A model generated the notes under the pieces. That model had not been told where the DNA came from, searched no databases, and saw nothing but the letters and a program-made list of their open reading frames with translations. Shown here piece after piece: positions 1 through 8,055 of a stretch of 64,000 nucleotides of DNA. The DNA is taken from NCBI GenBank assembly GCA_963756605.1, contig CAVWOT010000012.1, positions 186,001 through 250,000 on the forward strand, read 5' to 3'. A program made the position numbers and the translations under genes. This DNA is from Bog-159 sp963756605 (lineage in GTDB: Bacteria > Acidobacteriota > Terriglobia > Bryobacterales > Bryobacteraceae). Each line of letters starts with the position of its first letter. The first letter of the stretch is position 1.

Positions 1-1653
1 CAGTTCCACCCGTGAAAGTATGCAGGATGGTTTCATTGCCGGCTGTGTCTAGCTTGAATACGATGCCTTTATTTGTAGTGCCGCCGTGAGTGGTTGTTCC
101 GTAGAGGTTGCCTGCCGAATCGAGGATCACGCCGGCTGCAGGGTTCGCTCCGTCCGCTCCGCCGGTGAAGTTGTGGAGCACGGTCTCGCTGCCAGCCGGA
201 CTCAGTTTGTACACGGAACCGTTGAATGCCGTGCCACCGTAGTAGGTGGTTCCGTAAAGATTTTCCGGCGGGGTCGAGGGTGACGCCCGCGGTTGGGTCG
301 GGACTCGCGTGTACCATCCCAAGCGCATGCAGCACCGTCTCCTGGCCGTCCGGGTCTACCTTAAACACAACTCCTGCGCCATAACTGGTCGTGCCGTAAA
401 GGTTGCCCGCCGGGTCGAGGACCACACCGCCCAGCGGTTCTGCCCCGTCGGCTTTGCCCGGAAAACTGTACAGCACGGTTTCGCCGGATGCATCCAGTGC
501 AAAGACCACGCCCTCGTTTGCGGTGCCCCCATTGCTGGTCGTCCCATACAGATTGCCGGTCGGGTCGAGGATCACGCCGGCCGCAGGGCCCGCTCCATCG
601 GCACCGCCGGTAAATTTGTACAGCACCGTCTCCTAGCCTGCCGAATTGACTTTGAATACCAGGCCATGACCTTTGCCGCCGGAAGTGGTCCCGAAGAGGG
701 TTTCCGGCTGGATCACGGAATATGCCTGACGGACCACCCCCGTCTGCACCGCCCGGGAAGTTGAAGAGTACGGTCTCCTGGCCGGCTGGATTCAACTTGA
801 ACACCACGCCCTGGTTTGCCGTTCCGCCTCCATCAGTGGTTCCGTAGAGGTTGCCGTCCGCATCGCCGACGAGATTTGCAAGTGGATAGCCCCCGTCGGT
901 CCCACCAGTGAAGTTGTAGAGCACTGTTTCGTGACCAGCAGCATCCAACCTGTAGACGACTCCGGTGTCCTTTGGGCAGCCTCCGCCGGCGCCGCCGCAG
1001 GTCGTGGTCCCGTAGAGGTTGCCTGAATCGAGCAAGACACCGGAATTGGGTATACCTCCATCGGCCCCGCCCGTGAAACTGTGCAGCACGATCTCATGGC
1101 CGCTTGGATCGACCTTGAACACGACGCCGTAGTCCGACTTTCCTCCAAAGGCAGTGGTCCCGTAGAGGTTGCCGGCAGAGTCGCGCACTACACCGCTGTA
1201 GGGAATAAAGCCAGTGTTCCCTCCCGTAAATGCATATACGACGGTCTCCTGGCCGGCCGCATCGATTTTGAAAACAACCCCGCAACTGGGATCGGGAGTG
1301 ACGTCGCAGGAGTTTCCGCCGCTCAGGGTTGTCCCGTAAAGGTTACCGACCTCGTCGCGTATCAGTCCGCCGATGGGTCGCGCCCCATCCGCGCCACCCC
1401 TGAAACTGTACAGGACCGTCTGCTGGCCGGCAGCGTCGATCTTAAAAACGACGCCCTGGCCCCACGCGCCTCCACCGATGGTTATTCCATATAGATTCCC
1501 GGCGGGATCGCGGACGAGGGCCCCGGGACTTGCTCCATTAGGCGCGATGAGGGACGCGAAACTATGCAGCACGGTTTCGCTGTACGTGGTTTGCGTCTGT
1601 GCGGAAGCCGTCGTCATGGCGATTGCTGCGCAAAGGAACGGTAGCTTGGTCAT
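1..1653 (-). pseudogene. GloVer tandem-repeat protein, broken by two +1 shifts and a stop; C-terminus outside window
   Basis: The start at 1653 gives a short signal-peptide-like N-terminus, followed by roughly 40-residue repeats with the cores GGADG, DPAGNLYGTT and ETVLYSF. These are the hallmarks of GloVer repeats (TIGR03803), found in secreted, probably beta-propeller-like proteins of unknown role. The frame is lost at 698-700 (CCC where CC restores NLFG), an in-frame TAG lies at 633-635 where other repeats have Gln or His, and the frame is lost again at 261-264 (AAAA where AAA restores NLYG). Repeats are recognisable in the corrected frames to the window edge, so the lesions look recent. 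Sequencing indels are the alternative explanation for the two shifts, but they do not explain the nonsense codon. The function of the family is not established. Confidence 0.8.
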
Positions 1654-1719
1654 AAGCAGGCACGCTTACGGGGACAGAGTTACTCTACACTCGATTTGAG
1701 CCGCGTTCAAGGAGAATAT

Positions 1720-1947
1720 TTAGGTCGGGGTACTGGATCGGGCGAGCCACCAGCGGCGTGCAGCGACGACCGACCAGATGGCTTCCACCATGCCGAAGGG
1801 CCAGGCGCCCTGCAAGAATCCGTAGACGGATCCCAGCGCACAGGATCCGGCGAAAGCCAGCACGAACCACGGGCTTCGTTTTTCGAGCGCATAACATACC
1901 AGCATGGCGGTAACGGCGAAGAGTCCGAAGATGGTTAGTCTGTCCAT
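1720..1947 (-). CDS. Small conserved membrane protein
   Basis: This 75-residue protein is almost entirely hydrophobic. An N-terminal segment (about residues 4-20), a second after ERSPW-type charged residues (about 27-45), and a short third stretch suggest two or three membrane passes. The string QGAWPFGMVEAIWS followed by a basic RRWW end resembles a widely distributed small inner-membrane family whose role I cannot name. It starts 5 bp after the AlkD-like gene stop, so it is probably the last gene of a three-gene minus-strand operon (EamA transporter, AlkD, this gene). No catalytic residues are apparent. Being a real gene is likely from the conserved motif and the operon spacing; the function is unknown. 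Confidence 0.65.
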   Translation of the reverse strand: MDRLTIFGLFAVTAMLVCYALEKRSPWFVLAFAGSCALGSVYGFLQGAWPFGMVEAIWSVVAARRWWLARSSTPT

Positions 1948-1952
1948 AAGTG

Positions 1953-2552
1953 TCAGGTGCGGCGACTCAGTTCGCGCAAAGCATCGCGGCCGATCCAGCG
2001 CGCTGAGCGTGAGTTAGTGGCGATTAGTTGTTGGGCGACATCCATAGCTGCCGCGCGTAAGTCGGGGTTGCGCTTGCCGATCTGGCGCAGGGCCCAGTTC
2101 ACCGATTTCTTCACATAGTGGCGGTCGTCAGTGGCGGCCTGCGTGATCAGCCGGAAGGCAGCGCGGAACTGTTTATCAGTCGCGGCTTTGTCATGGATGG
2201 CGAGCCCCGCCAGCAGGGCGAACGCAGCGCGCCGTTCGTATTCGGGCTTGCGGCGGGACCACTCGCGGACTTTGCGCCAGGCAAAGGGGGTCCGCCATAG
2301 CAGACAGATGCAGGCGGCGTCGCAAACCGACCAGCAGTCGAATTCACTGACCCAGCGTTCCACTTCCTCTTCGAGGATTGTGAGTGGGTCGGCGATCATA
2401 GTGGCGAGAATGCGAGCTTCCAGGACATTGGTGGACCAGAGCGCCGGCGCGAGTTCCGGATGGCCGCGAAGGTCTCTGGCGATGGCGCGGATGGCTGGGG
2501 TGGTGCTGCCGGCGGCGCGCAGGCGGTCGAGGATGTCTTTGGTATTCGGCAC
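1953..2552 (-). CDS. AlkD-like DNA alkylation repair protein
   Basis: This is a 199-residue all-helical protein of the DNA alkylation repair (AlkC/AlkD HEAT-like) family, which removes bulky or alkylated bases by wrapping DNA in a curved solenoid. Recognisable landmarks are the WVSEFDCWSVCDAAC stretch in the middle, and the YVKKSVNWALRQIGKRN stretch near the C-terminus, both typical of the family. A GTG start at 2552 is chosen because the protein homology begins there (VPNTKDIL) and because it lies 8 bp after the stop of the upstream transporter; the longer open frame upstream overlaps that transporter. Translation is probably coupled to the transporter gene. Whether it is active on alkylated DNA cannot be judged without alignment of the catalytic Trp/Asp/Arg. 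Confidence 0.8.
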   Translation of the reverse strand: MPNTKDILDRLRAAGSTTPAIRAIARDLRGHPELAPALWSTNVLEARILATMIADPLTILEEEVERWVSEFDCWSVCDAACICLLWRTPFAWRKVREWSRRKPEYERRAAFALLAGLAIHDKAATDKQFRAAFRLITQAATDDRHYVKKSVNWALRQIGKRNPDLRAAAMDVAQQLIATNSRSARWIGRDALRELSRRT

Positions 2553-2560
2553 GCGGGGCG

Positions 2561-2980
2561 CTATTCCATAGCCAGTATAATTGCTCCCGCCATGATCAGC
2601 AGCCCGCCGGCGCCGCGCGCGATAGTGAGGCGTTCGCCGAGAAAAAGCGCGGCAAAGAGTATGACGAAAGCCACACTCAGTTTGTCTACGGGCGCCACGC
2701 GCGAGGCTTCTCCGAGTTGCAGAGCGCGAAAGTAGCAGAGCCAGGACAGGCCGGTAGACAGGCCGGAGAGGACCAGGAAAAGCCACGCGCGCGAAGGCAG
2801 GTGCCTGATGCTGGAGGGCGCAGTGGTGATCGCGGCTACGGCCCAGGTGAAGAACAGAATCACGGTAGTGCGGATCGCGGTAGCCAGATTGGAGTCGACG
2901 CCCGCGACGCCTACTTTGGCGAGGACAGCGGTTGCTCCGGCAAAGAGAGCGGATAATAACGACCAATAGATCCAGTTCAC
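2561..2980 (-). CDS. EamA-family small transporter
   Basis: This 139-residue protein has four to five hydrophobic segments and matches one EamA repeat of the drug/metabolite transporter superfamily. The features seen are an N-terminal membrane segment with an AVLAKVGV-type pattern, a central FRALQLGEASRVAPVDKLS stretch before a late helix, and the FLGERLT turn before the last helix. Single-repeat members work as dimers in the inner membrane; the substrate is unknown. The start is GTG at 2980. It is the first gene of the minus-strand operon that continues into AlkD and the small membrane protein, and it is divergent from the serine hydrolase at 3036, leaving a 55-bp promoter region between them. 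Confidence 0.75.
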   Translation of the reverse strand: MNWIYWSLLSALFAGATAVLAKVGVAGVDSNLATAIRTTVILFFTWAVAAITTAPSSIRHLPSRAWLFLVLSGLSTGLSWLCYFRALQLGEASRVAPVDKLSVAFVILFAALFLGERLTIARGAGGLLIMAGAIILAME

Positions 2981-3035
2981 AGAGTCTATCTTATCGGTTT
3001 GTCGCGGGCGGCTGGTTTGTTGTTATGCTGATGCG

Positions 3036-4274
3036 ATGCGAATCACTCGGAAGTTGTCGCTCGCATTAGCGGGCGTGTGGCTGGCGGCCACGGCGCTTTG
3101 CCAGTCCTTGCCGGTGGCGAATCGGCCGGAGGATGTCGGGTTCTCTTCGCAGCGCCTGGCAAGCGTCCGGCAGCAGATGACTGCGGACGTCCAAAGCGGG
3201 CGCATTCCCGGCGCCGTGCTGCTGATTGCGCGGAATGGCAAGATCGCCTGGCTGGACGCGGTTGGATTTCAGGAACGCAAGTCGCAAACGCCGATGCGCA
3301 ACGATTCCATATTTCGCATCGCCTCGATGACCAAGCCGATTACCACGGTAGCCGCCATGATTCTGGCCGAGGAGGGCAAGCTGGATATCGGGGCGCCGGT
3401 GGCGCAGTATCTGCCGGAATTCAAGGACGTGCAGGTGGGCGTGGAGCACGCCGCGCCCAAGCGGGCGATGACGGTGCAGGACCTGATGCGCCACACATCC
3501 GGGTTGACTTATGGCTTCTTCGGCAGCTCACCGGTGGACGAGCTGTACAAGAAGAGTAACTTCCTGCAGCGTAAGTCGCTGGCGGAGATGGTGTCGACTA
3601 TCGCGCACTTACCACTGGCGCACCAGCCCGGGGAGTTCTGGGAGTATAGCGTGTCGACGGACGTGCTGGGGCGTATCGTGGAAGTTGTCAGCGGCATGGA
3701 CCTGGACCGGTTCATCGCCGGGCGGATTACCGGGCCGCTGAAGATGACCGATAGCGCGTTCTATCTGGATGCCGCGCAGGCGGCGCGATTGGCGCGCGAG
3801 GATGCGGGTATTCCGGTGGATGCGACGAAGAAACCGGCGATCTTATCGGGCGGCGGCGGCCTGTACTCGACGGCGGGCGACTATGCGCGTTTCTGCCAGA
3901 TGATGCTGAACGGCGGGGAACTGGATGGCGTACGGATCATCGCGCCGCAGACTGTCGCGATGATGACCTCCGACCAGTTGCCGCCTTTGGCGGAGCGGCA
4001 CACGTCTGTGGCGGCGATGCTGGATAACTTCGGACCGACGCCGGAGATGGGCACCAGCTTTGGTCTGGGTTTCGCGGTGCGCACGGATCCGGGCAGAAAT
4101 CCCGCGCCGGGATCCGTGGGTGACTTTTCCTGGGCGGGGATCCACGGCACTTACTTCTGGGTGGATCCTAAGGAGAAGCTGTTGGCGGTGCTGATGATAC
4201 AGGTGCCGATGGCTACTAACGTTCCTTATTGGCGGCAGACCCGGATGCTGGTTTATCAGGCTTTATTGGAGTAA
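3036..4274 (+). CDS. Serine hydrolase, class C beta-lactamase family
   Basis: A 412-residue exported protein. Residues 1-23 are a signal peptide ending near ALC. The catalytic SxxK is SMTK at residues 97-100, the YxN-type motif is YSV at 204-206 (Tyr kept, Asn replaced), and an HGT tripeptide near residue 370 fills the KTG position. This layout fits family VIII esterases, D-aminopeptidases and penicillin-binding-like hydrolases more than true beta-lactamases. It probably acts on an ester or peptide in the periplasm. It stands alone, divergent from the EamA operon and convergent with the ABC locus (12 bp apart). The substrate is unknown. Confidence 0.85.
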   Translation: MRITRKLSLALAGVWLAATALCQSLPVANRPEDVGFSSQRLASVRQQMTADVQSGRIPGAVLLIARNGKIAWLDAVGFQERKSQTPMRNDSIFRIASMTKPITTVAAMILAEEGKLDIGAPVAQYLPEFKDVQVGVEHAAPKRAMTVQDLMRHTSGLTYGFFGSSPVDELYKKSNFLQRKSLAEMVSTIAHLPLAHQPGEFWEYSVSTDVLGRIVEVVSGMDLDRFIAGRITGPLKMTDSAFYLDAAQAARLAREDAGIPVDATKKPAILSGGGGLYSTAGDYARFCQMMLNGGELDGVRIIAPQTVAMMTSDQLPPLAERHTSVAAMLDNFGPTPEMGTSFGLGFAVRTDPGRNPAPGSVGDFSWAGIHGTYFWVDPKEKLLAVLMIQVPMATNVPYWRQTRMLVYQALLE

Positions 4275-4285
4275 GGGAGGAGTGG

Positions 4286-5128
4286 TTAGTCGCTGTAAGT
4301 TACTTCCAGATTGCGGGACTTAGTCGCGGCATAAGCCAGCACCAGGGCCGAGACCAGCAGCAGGCCGGGGATGGCCAGCCAGGCGGGCGTCGGATTGGTG
4401 GTTGTGATTAGGATCGCGAGGGGACCTTCTACGGTATCGCCGGCCGGGCAAAGCGATTTCAGATAGAAGATCACGCTGATTTTTTTAAGAAGCGACGGCA
4501 GAAACGGATTCAGGTTCTCCCACACGAATACTATGGCCGCGGGGATGAGCGGATTGCGGATGATGATGCCGCTGAGCAGGAATACCGATCCATAGCCGAC
4601 GCAGGCGAGTGCGGCGGTTACGGCATACCAGCCTAATTGGGCGAGGCCGGGTCCGTGAAACAGGTATTGCTGGAAGACGGCTCCCCAGTGCGCCGATATA
4701 AAGAGAAAGCTCAGGACGACGCTACCGGTGAAGTAAGTGACGGCGGCGACCAAGCCGGCCAGGTACTTACTAAATACCAAGACCTCACGGCGCACGGGCG
4801 ACATGAAGTAATAGTGCAGGGTGCGCTCGAGTACTTCTGCGCGGAATAAGTTGGAGAAGATGCCCAGGCAGCCGAAGAAGATTCCAAGACGCAGGTAGTA
4901 GACCTGGAAGATACCGGCGAAGATCATATTGTCCTCGCCTATGGTGTGGCCCCCGTTGCCGGGGAACAGGGAGTGCAGGCCGGTAATGACGACGGGACCG
5001 AGCGTGAGGATATAGATCCACCAGGCGCGCTTCGAAAACAGGCTCTTCTTCAATTCCAGGCGCAGGATGGCGGCCACCTGGCGCCGCCAGAGCATCCAGG
5101 GCTGGGTGGCGATTTGGCTCCAGGTCAT
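4286..5128 (-). CDS. ABC-2 type transporter permease (second pair)
   Basis: A 280-residue integral membrane protein with six predicted membrane segments and an N-terminal amphipathic stretch, as in ABC-2 type permeases that export or insert substrates. It carries no signal peptide and no ATPase motif. Its start codon overlaps the stop of the upstream ATPase by 4 bp (ATGA, 5125-5128), so the two are translationally coupled partners. It is the last gene of the sigma/FecR/ABC locus. The substrate is unknown. Related permeases serve drugs, lipids, polysaccharides or are of the gliding/sodium-export type, and nothing in the sequence discriminates between these. Confidence 0.8.
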   Translation of the reverse strand: MTWSQIATQPWMLWRRQVAAILRLELKKSLFSKRAWWIYILTLGPVVITGLHSLFPGNGGHTIGEDNMIFAGIFQVYYLRLGIFFGCLGIFSNLFRAEVLERTLHYYFMSPVRREVLVFSKYLAGLVAAVTYFTGSVVLSFLFISAHWGAVFQQYLFHGPGLAQLGWYAVTAALACVGYGSVFLLSGIIIRNPLIPAAIVFVWENLNPFLPSLLKKISVIFYLKSLCPAGDTVEGPLAILITTTNPTPAWLAIPGLLLVSALVLAYAATKSRNLEVTYSD

Positions 5129-6138
5129 GTGGTTCCTCCTTCGGCTCCGATCAGGTATTGATAGACGGAATTCACGTCGTCGTCGGCGGGCGCGACGGCT
5201 TCCACTTCGAGGCCGTTGTCGAGCACGATGCGGTTGAGCAGGAGATAGAGATTGTCGGCATCGCGGGTGCGCACGAGCAAGCCGTGGCCATCGTCGTTGA
5301 CCTTGGCTTCGACGACGTGGTCCTGTTCGAAGAGGCGGGAGGCCAGCAGGCCGGGCTTATCGCAGCGCACCAGGATCTGCATGGGCTGGTCTTTGACTTC
5401 GCTGCGCACGCCCTGGATCTGGCCTTCGGCGACGACGTAGCCGTGGCTGAGCAGGATGACCTGGTCGGAGATGCGATCGACCTCGTGCAGGATGTGGCTG
5501 GAGACGATGACGTGCCGGCCTTCGTCGCCCCATTGTTTGAAGAGCGCGATGGTTTCGGCGCGGGCCATGGGGTCGAGACCGTTGAGCGGTTCGTCGAGGA
5601 CGAGCACGGCGGGGCGGTGCGCGATAGCCTGGGCCAGCTTGACGCGCTGGCGCATTCCTTTGCTGTAGGCGGCCACGGGACGGTGGGCGGCTTCGATCAT
5701 GGAGACGCGCGCCAGGGCTTCGTTAGTGAGCTTTTCGGCTTCGGATTCGATCATGCCGTGGACGAGCAGGAACGAGTAGATGAATTCGTAGCCGGTGAGT
5801 CCTTTGGGAAAGGCGTCGAATTGCGTGCAGTAGCCCATTTTGCGGAACAATTCTTCGGGGCGGTCGGGCGGGATGCCGAGTACGCGGATGGAACCGCGGG
5901 AGGGCTTGATGAGGCCGGTCATGAGGTTCATGAGGGTGGTCTTGCCGGAACCGTTGGGACCGACCAGGCTGGTGACTCCGGGGGGGATGGCGAGGTTGAC
6001 GCGATTGACGCCGAGGACTTCGCCGTAGAAGCGCGAGACGTTGTCGAAGGTGATGCGGGAGCGGGTCTGGAGACCCGCTGCAGGCGTGGACGCCTGCCCC
6101 ACAGGGCTCGGTGCCTGACCCACAGTAGACGATTTCAT
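5125..6138 (-). CDS. ABC transporter ATP-binding protein (second pair)
   Basis: A 337-residue ATPase of the ABC-2/DRA class. Visible motifs are Walker A GPNGSGKTT, the signature YSKGMRQRVKLAQA and Walker B VLVLDEPLNGLD, followed by SSHILHE with the switch His. A C-terminal extension of about 100 residues is typical of this class. The start at 6138 overlaps the preceding permease stop by 4 bp. The first 28 residues before the ATPase core (which begins near TFDNVSRFYG) are low in conservation and are encoded by a palindromic repeat at 6060-6102, described separately. It energises the permease at 4286-5128. Confidence 0.85.
   Translation of the reverse strand: MKSSTVGQAPSPVGQASTPAAGLQTRSRITFDNVSRFYGEVLGVNRVNLAIPPGVTSLVGPNGSGKTTLMNLMTGLIKPSRGSIRVLGIPPDRPEELFRKMGYCTQFDAFPKGLTGYEFIYSFLLVHGMIESEAEKLTNEALARVSMIEAAHRPVAAYSKGMRQRVKLAQAIAHRPAVLVLDEPLNGLDPMARAETIALFKQWGDEGRHVIVSSHILHEVDRISDQVILLSHGYVVAEGQIQGVRSEVKDQPMQILVRCDKPGLLASRLFEQDHVVEAKVNDDGHGLLVRTRDADNLYLLLNRIVLDNGLEVEAVAPADDDVNSVYQYLIGAEGGTT
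6060..6102. repeat. REP-like double palindrome inside the ATPase N-terminus
   Basis: Two back-to-back perfect hairpins lie here: a 9-bp stem with a GG centre at 6060-6079 and a 7-bp stem with a TGGA loop at 6080-6097, followed by CCCAC. The same arrangement of stems with a TGGA/CTGGAG centre and CCCAC flank occurs at 27696-27740. A weaker third stem (GGGCTC..GACCC) follows at about 6103-6120. The element is read in frame and supplies part of the first 28 residues of the ATPase at 5125-6138. Confidence 0.7.
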
Positions 6139-7025
6139 CGGACTACCTCCGCTCCGCGGATCTTTCGCGAGAGCAGGTAGAGGCAGAAGGCGCAGATGGC
6201 CAGCAGCGAGACCCAGCAGCACCAGATGGGCACTTCGTTGCCGTGCACGCGGAAAAACATGGCGCCGGAACCGCGATGCATGGGCTGTTCGAACAGAGAG
6301 GTCCACACGGCGCCTATCAGGTGGCTGAGGTTCAGCAGGTTGCCCCATTGCGTGCGCATGATGCCGTTGATGGCGCCGCCGAATCCGGCCGCTACGAAGA
6401 AGACGCCGAAGAGAAGGCCGCCGGCCATGGGCTTCCATTTGACCCAGGCGGAAAGCGCCAGCGCCAGCAGTGAGAGAAGCAGGATCCAGATCCAGGAGGC
6501 GAAGAAGATGGCGTTGGCGATGCGCAGGTTTTGGCCGAACCAACCCTGGCCTTGGAGCGCGGCTTGCAGGATGAAGAGCAGCAGGCCGGGAATCCAGGTC
6601 ATGATGGACATCAGGATCAGCAGCACGGAGAGCTTGCCGAGCACATACTCGGTGCGCGAGAAGGGCCGCGCGAGATAGAGGGGCAGGGCGTTGTTGGCAA
6701 GGTCCGGCGAGATTTGGCCGGGGCCGACAAAGGCCGCGAGGAAGAACGCCAGCATACTTTGCCAGCCGAGAAAGTTCTGGAAGTAGCGTGCGTTGATTTC
6801 GATCAGGCTGTCGACGCGCAGCATTTTGAGCGCGCTGAGATTGTGCTCGATGTAAATAATGAGGGCGCAGATCAGCGGCCCGAGCATGGAGACCAGGAAG
6901 AACATGCTGTAGAAGCGCTTGCGGCGCATCTCTTCGAAGGCGTAGCGCGGCAGGATGAGGAAGCGCGACCAGGCCGGGGTGAGCGGCCCATCGTAACCCT
7001 TATAGGCATGCTTAAACACCGCCAT
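6135..7025 (-). CDS. ABC-2 type transporter permease (first pair)
   Basis: A 296-residue inner-membrane protein with six predicted helices, starting MAVFKHAYKGYDGP. The N-terminal YKGYDGPLTPAWSRF pattern is common in acidobacterial ABC-2 permeases linked to the adjacent class of ATPase. It overlaps the upstream ATPase gene by 14 bp and the downstream ATPase by 4 bp, so it lies in the middle of a translationally coupled chain. A long periplasmic loop follows the first helix (residues about 50-75). The partner is almost certainly the ATPase at 7012-7941. The substrate is unknown. Confidence 0.8.
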   Translation of the reverse strand: MAVFKHAYKGYDGPLTPAWSRFLILPRYAFEEMRRKRFYSMFFLVSMLGPLICALIIYIEHNLSALKMLRVDSLIEINARYFQNFLGWQSMLAFFLAAFVGPGQISPDLANNALPLYLARPFSRTEYVLGKLSVLLILMSIMTWIPGLLLFILQAALQGQGWFGQNLRIANAIFFASWIWILLLSLLALALSAWVKWKPMAGGLLFGVFFVAAGFGGAINGIMRTQWGNLLNLSHLIGAVWTSLFEQPMHRGSGAMFFRVHGNEVPIWCCWVSLLAICAFCLYLLSRKIRGAEVVR

Positions 7026-7941
7026 TGGGCACCTCCATGGCTTTCAGGAAAATATCTTCGAGCGAATCGCGCTTGTGATTGAGGCGGCGGATTTGCACGT
7101 TCTGTGCGGCGGCGAGGGCATAAAGCTGGCGGATTTCGACGCCGTCGGGCATGACCAGTTTCATGCGGCCGTTGGGGAACGCGGCAGCCTCGCAGCCCAA
7201 CTGTTCGATGGCGGAAGTGAAGGAGCCGTTCGCACCGCGGGTTTCGAGCTCTAGGAACTTGCGATTGGCGCGGCGCTCCTCTTCGAGGTTGCAGGAGGCG
7301 GCGATGCGGCCGTCTTTTAAGATGAGGACTTCGTCGCAGCATTCGTCAACATCGCGCAGGAGGTGGGAAGAGACGATCAGTTGCAGGTCGCCGCGGTCGC
7401 GGATTTCCTGGATGAGTTGGATCATGCGGGCGCGCGCGGGCGGATCGAGGCCGTTGGTAGGCTCGTCGAGGAAGAGGAGCTTGGGGCCGTGCGCAATGGC
7501 TTGGGCGAGCTTGGCCATTTGTTTCATGCCGAGCGAGTAAGTGCCCAGGTTGCGATAGCGGGCTTCGCCCAGGCCGACCCAGAAGAAGGCTTCATGGGCG
7601 CGCTCCATGGCTTGTTCGGCGGGCAGGCCGGCCAGTTCGGCCATGAGGCGGACGAAGTGGACGCCGGTCATATTGGCGATGAAGGAATCGTTTTCCGGCA
7701 TGTAGCCGAGCAGGCTGCGGACGCTCATGGCCTCGGTGCGGATGTCCTTGCCGAAGATGCGGGCGGTGCCGGAGAAGGGCTGGTGGAAGCCGAGGAGGGT
7801 ATTGATGAGCGTGGATTTTCCGGCTCCGTTGGGACCTAGCAGGCCTATGGCTCGGCCGGTTAGCGAACCATTCAACTTCTTGAGAATTACTCGCTCTCCG
7901 AAGCGGACTTCTAACTGCTCGAGTTCAATTACGGGCGGCAT
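7012..7941 (-). CDS. ABC transporter ATP-binding protein (first pair)
   Basis: A 309-residue cytoplasmic ATPase. Walker A is GPNGAGKST, the signature is YSLGMKQMAKLAQA, Walker B is LLFLDEPTNGLD and the switch region is SSHLLRDVDE. The C-terminal 80 residues form the accessory domain seen in ABC-2 ATPases. The ATG at 7941 (MPPVIELEQ) is preferred because residues upstream of it in the longer frame come from an inverted repeat (7953-8039) and look non-protein. No good Shine-Dalgarno precedes it. It heads the two-pair ABC block and follows the large anti-sigma gene by about 114 bp, so it may be co-transcribed from the sigma promoter. Confidence 0.85.
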   Translation of the reverse strand: MPPVIELEQLEVRFGERVILKKLNGSLTGRAIGLLGPNGAGKSTLINTLLGFHQPFSGTARIFGKDIRTEAMSVRSLLGYMPENDSFIANMTGVHFVRLMAELAGLPAEQAMERAHEAFFWVGLGEARYRNLGTYSLGMKQMAKLAQAIAHGPKLLFLDEPTNGLDPPARARMIQLIQEIRDRGDLQLIVSSHLLRDVDECCDEVLILKDGRIAASCNLEEERRANRKFLELETRGANGSFTSAIEQLGCEAAAFPNGRMKLVMPDGVEIRQLYALAAAQNVQIRRLNHKRDSLEDIFLKAMEVPNGGV

Positions 7942-7952
7942 ATTAGGAGGGC

Positions 7953-8039
7953 GGTAGGTGGTGGGTTGTAGGTGGTGGCAAACGCGCTCGACCGTTTGAG
8001 ATGCGCTGGCCACCACCCACCACCTACCACCTACCACCT
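7953..8039. repeat. Imperfect inverted repeat with GGTAGGTGGTGGG arms
   Basis: The left arm (7953-7979) and the right arm (8008-8039) are near-complements built from GGTAGGT and GGTGG units, separated by about 28 bases. It lies in the gap between the anti-sigma gene and the first ABC ATPase. A related TGGCTGGTGGTTGGTGGC string lies inside the anti-sigma gene at 10263-10293. It could act as a transcription attenuator or an mRNA-stabilising stem. Confidence 0.65.
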
Positions 8040-8055
8040 GTCTTACCTACGCATC

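Noticed and set aside
1..1653. Programmed frameshifting in the GloVer gene
   Set aside because: No slippery heptamer or downstream stem is seen, and an in-frame stop codon is also present, so decay is the simpler reading.
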